Origin: an uncultured Lachnospiraceae bacterium
GTDB lineage: Bacteria; Bacillota; Clostridia; Lachnospirales; Lachnospiraceae
Direction of reading: 5' to 3'
NCBI GenBank assembly: GCA_946538525.1
Contig: CAMNGU010000013.1
Coordinates: forward strand, 1 to 34,133
Length of the DNA: 34,133 bases
Shown: positions 32,782 to 34,133 of the stretch, one piece after another
Position numbering within the stretch: the first letter of the stretch is position 1
How the letters are laid out: the number at the start of each line of letters is the position of its first letter
The notes under the pieces: model-generated
Database searches by the model: none
The model's input: the letters and a program-made list of their open reading frames with translations, nothing else
What the model was told of the DNA's origin: nothing
Made by a program: the position numbers and the translations under genes

Positions 32782-32815
32782 TTTTTTGCACAAAAAAACC
32801 ACCATTATGGTGGTT
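32782..32815 (-). terminator. Terminator of the main CRISPR array
   Basis: Stem AACCACC / GGTGGTT (32797-32803, 32809-32815) with a 5-base loop, followed on the minus strand by TTTTTTTGTGCAAAAAAA. It abuts the last, degenerate repeat directly, so the array transcript ends here and does not run into the MYG1 gene. Confidence 0.88.
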
Positions 32816-33294
32816 GATTTGATGCCCTACATCGGGCTACATCCATTTCTACAAGAAAGTATCAGGTACATTACCAGTAAAGGTATTAGTGTCAATGCCC
32901 TACAGCGGGCTCCATCCATTTCTACATAAGAATATTAAGGTTATTGAATCAGATATCAAGGTGTCAATGCCCTACATCGGGCTCCATCCATTTCTACTAA
33001 CAACGTAGCAACTAACAACAAAGCTGATAATGCAGTGTCAATGCCCTTATTCGGGCTACATCCATTTCTACGCAATCTGCGACAGCATTCGAGCAAAGGA
33101 GAGTGATGTGTCAATGTCCTTAATCGGACTGCATCCATTTCTACTTTAATATGGCTTATATATATAAATACAATTGCACTTGTGTGTCAATGCCCTACAT
33201 CGGGCTCCATTCATTTCTACGATTTACCGTACATCTTTGCGAGGCTATCTGCAGGGCGTGTCAATGCCCTTATTCGGGCTACATCTATTTCTAC
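32816..33294 (-). CRISPR. Main CRISPR array, seven repeats and six spacers
   Basis: 37-base repeats at 32816, 32889, 32961, 33035, 33108, 33184 and 33258 (left ends). Spacers from left to right are 36, 35, 37, 36, 39 and 37 bases. Read on the minus strand, repeats begin GTAGAAATGGATG, hold a 4-bp stem GGGC/GCCC and end GGGCATTGACAC, giving the handle AUUGACAC. Direction is supported by the leader promoter to the right, by the degenerate 3' end of the leftmost repeat (ATCAAATC instead of ATTGACAC) and by the terminator at its left. The stem-loop sequence varies among repeats, with a compensated G-C to A-T change in the one at 33108-33144. Confidence 0.97.
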
Positions 33295-33360
33295 GGTACC
33301 CTCTGGGAACGCCCTAAACACCAGTATATTATGACAGCCCTATCCTGATATTGTCAATAA
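33295..33360 (-). promoter_or_regulatory. Leader and promoter of the main CRISPR array
   Basis: Minus strand -35 TTGACA (33352-33357), 18-base spacer, -10 CATAAT (33328-33333). The 38 bases 33323-33360 match the mini-array leader at 34 positions. Here 33 bases separate the -10 from the first repeat, against 14 in the mini-array; the extra ~19 bases may be remains of a deleted repeat-spacer unit. Confidence 0.88.
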
Positions 33361-33365
33361 ACAAT

Positions 33366-33629
33366 CTAATGATTAAACAGTTTTAATACTTTATCCTTCA
33401 ATTCCTCTATTTTGTCAGCGATATCACCAAGAATAATAAAAGGTCTAATAATACCCCTTGAAAGTAAATCACTTTCAAATTCATCTTTCCCTGTCACTTT
33501 CTTTCCTACAAGCCAGATAGAACAAAATATTGAAAACAATACAATATATACCACTATACCAAGTCCCAAAAAAATTGCCACCACACCCTCTAAACTCTGT
33601 TTTAATATGTTTTTATTTGAATGTTTCAT
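33366..33629 (-). CDS. Small single-pass membrane protein
   Basis: 87 residues: short basic N-terminus, one strong hydrophobic segment (~15-41, GVVAIFLGLGIVVYIVLFSI core), then a charged amphipathic tail ending in a helix (ADKIEELKDKVLKLF). GGAGG lies ahead of the ATG. It is encoded just upstream of the CRISPR leader and reads toward it; its stop codon is only 6 bases from the leader block. I do not recognise a family. It could be an island accessory or an unrelated neighbour. Confidence 0.65.
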   Translation of the reverse strand: MKHSNKNILKQSLEGVVAIFLGLGIVVYIVLFSIFCSIWLVGKKVTGKDEFESDLLSRGIIRPFIILGDIADKIEELKDKVLKLFNH

Positions 33630-33682
33630 ATTTATCTACCTCCGTTTGTTCTTTACAATTGAAAGTCTAACACTGTTTTTGA

Positions 33683-33728
33683 CAATTTTTTTGCACAAGA
33701 AATGCAGTGAGGTCTGTCCCCACTGCAT
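33683..33728 (-). terminator. Intrinsic terminator near the right edge
   Basis: Stem ATGCAGTG / CACTGCAT (33702-33709, 33721-33728) with an 11-base loop, followed on the minus strand by TTCTTGTGCAAAAAAATTG. It lies 52 bases after the stop of the broken gene at the window edge and before the small membrane protein gene. Confidence 0.82.
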
Positions 33729-33780
33729 CTGTTTATTCCTTAGCTTTCCATTATTTTATACTTGTCATCACATTTTCCAT

Positions 33781-34073
33781 TTAATCATACATATTAATAT
33801 CCCAAAATTCTGGCTTAACTATACATTCCCGTTCTTCTCTTAGCCTGATTGCTTCGTACTCGTCCAAAGGACTATCCCAATATTTCTCTTCATTATCATC
33901 ATTTATAGGGTTTCCACAGGCGCTGCACAAAGATTTTTCTTTGCTTATATAATAGTCCCAAGCAAAATCTTTACTCTTTCTAGTTTTTCGTACGGTTCTT
34001 TATCTTTAAAGTGATTCTCTTCTGACAGTGAACTACTCGGCAATTGAATTGCCAGAGCATCTGATTTGCGGAG
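33781..34073 (-). pseudogene. Frameshifted or decayed gene remnant
   Basis: The minus-strand frame ending at 33781 reads like protein (SLCSACGNPINDD, then SPLDEYEAIRLREERE and KPEFWDINMYD) with a CxxC pair, and is open up to 33999, yet no start codon lies upstream of the protein-like part. An overlapping second frame (open from 34073 to 33945, including SSSLSEENHFKDKEPYEKLE) continues the same coding look, so a one-base shift in 33945-33999 probably joins them. The second frame itself meets a TAG upstream at 34074-34076. The remaining bases to 34133 show no clear gene. A sequencing error or a true pseudogene are both possible; family unknown. Confidence 0.4.
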
Positions 34074-34133
34074 CTACACTCCGTAGATTCAGGGTGCGTC
34101 CATGACACCAATACTGCTTTTTACACAGCTACT

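Noticed and set aside
32816-33294. Plus-strand repeat end ATTTCTAC, resembling the Cas12a repeat AATTTCTAC
   Set aside because: The leader promoter, degenerate trailer repeat and terminator all place transcription on the minus strand, where the repeat ends ATTGACAC as in type III. No cas12a gene is present.
33412-33843. 143-codon open frame on the plus strand over the small membrane protein gene
   Set aside because: It is antisense to the 87-residue gene, which has a good RBS and normal membrane-protein look. The plus-strand product has a shadow composition (many Phe, Ile, Ser, His) and crosses a terminator.

Overview
The window looks like chromosomal DNA of an AT-rich, low-GC Firmicute, most likely a Lachnospiraceae member (Butyrivibrio or Pseudobutyrivibrio type). 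The grounds are strong AGGAGG ribosome binding sites, an AgrC/AgrA-style two-component pair, families common in that group (DUF4317, DUF2804, DUF998, VanY with aromatic wall-binding repeats) and intrinsic terminators with T-tracts. The genus is an inference. I saw no rRNA, tRNA, insertion sequence or phage genes.

Positions 1-13150 hold ordinary genes: a GHKL histidine kinase and LytTR regulator, a DUF4317 protein, a secreted VanY-type peptidase behind a 650-residue coiled-coil protein of unknown function, an SLC13/ArsB-like permease, DUF2804 and DUF998 proteins, a lipoprotein and an erythromycin-esterase-family protein.

Positions 13320-33360 form a type III CRISPR-Cas island, closest to subtype III-D. 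A minus-strand operon from a promoter near 31790 to a terminator at 19814-19843 encodes a 41-codon small ORF, two CARF-HEPN ribonucleases, a Cas10 without HD nuclease domain and with AGDD in place of GGDD, a Cas7-Csx10 fusion, a double Cas7 (Csm3-like) protein, a Csx19-like protein and a TIGR03986-like RAMP protein. Cas6 is on the plus strand at the far left. There are two CRISPR arrays with nearly the same leader promoter (34 of 38 positions identical): a seven-repeat array at 32816-33294 read on the minus strand, and a one-spacer mini-array at 14432-14545 just after cas6, read on the plus strand. Each ends in its own terminator. No cas1 or cas2 is present in the window.

The most unusual item lies between cas6 and the effector operon: a 1400-residue protein (14620-18822) joining a ClpA/ClpB-like AAA+ module, a receiver-like alpha/beta segment, an FtsH-like AAA+ module, an M41 zinc protease domain with intact HEAGH site, and a novel C-terminal region, with no membrane anchor. 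Two small genes precede it: a DUF5710-like protein with an acidic tyrosine-rich N-terminus and a 143-residue protein of unknown type. I infer, without proof, that this is an ATP-dependent protease arm of the CRISPR system. Cas10 would make cyclic oligoadenylate on target RNA binding, the CARF-HEPN proteins would cut RNA, and the protease might degrade proteins in the same response.

Right of the island are a MYG1-family nuclease (between operon and array), a small membrane protein and a frameshifted gene remnant at the window edge.
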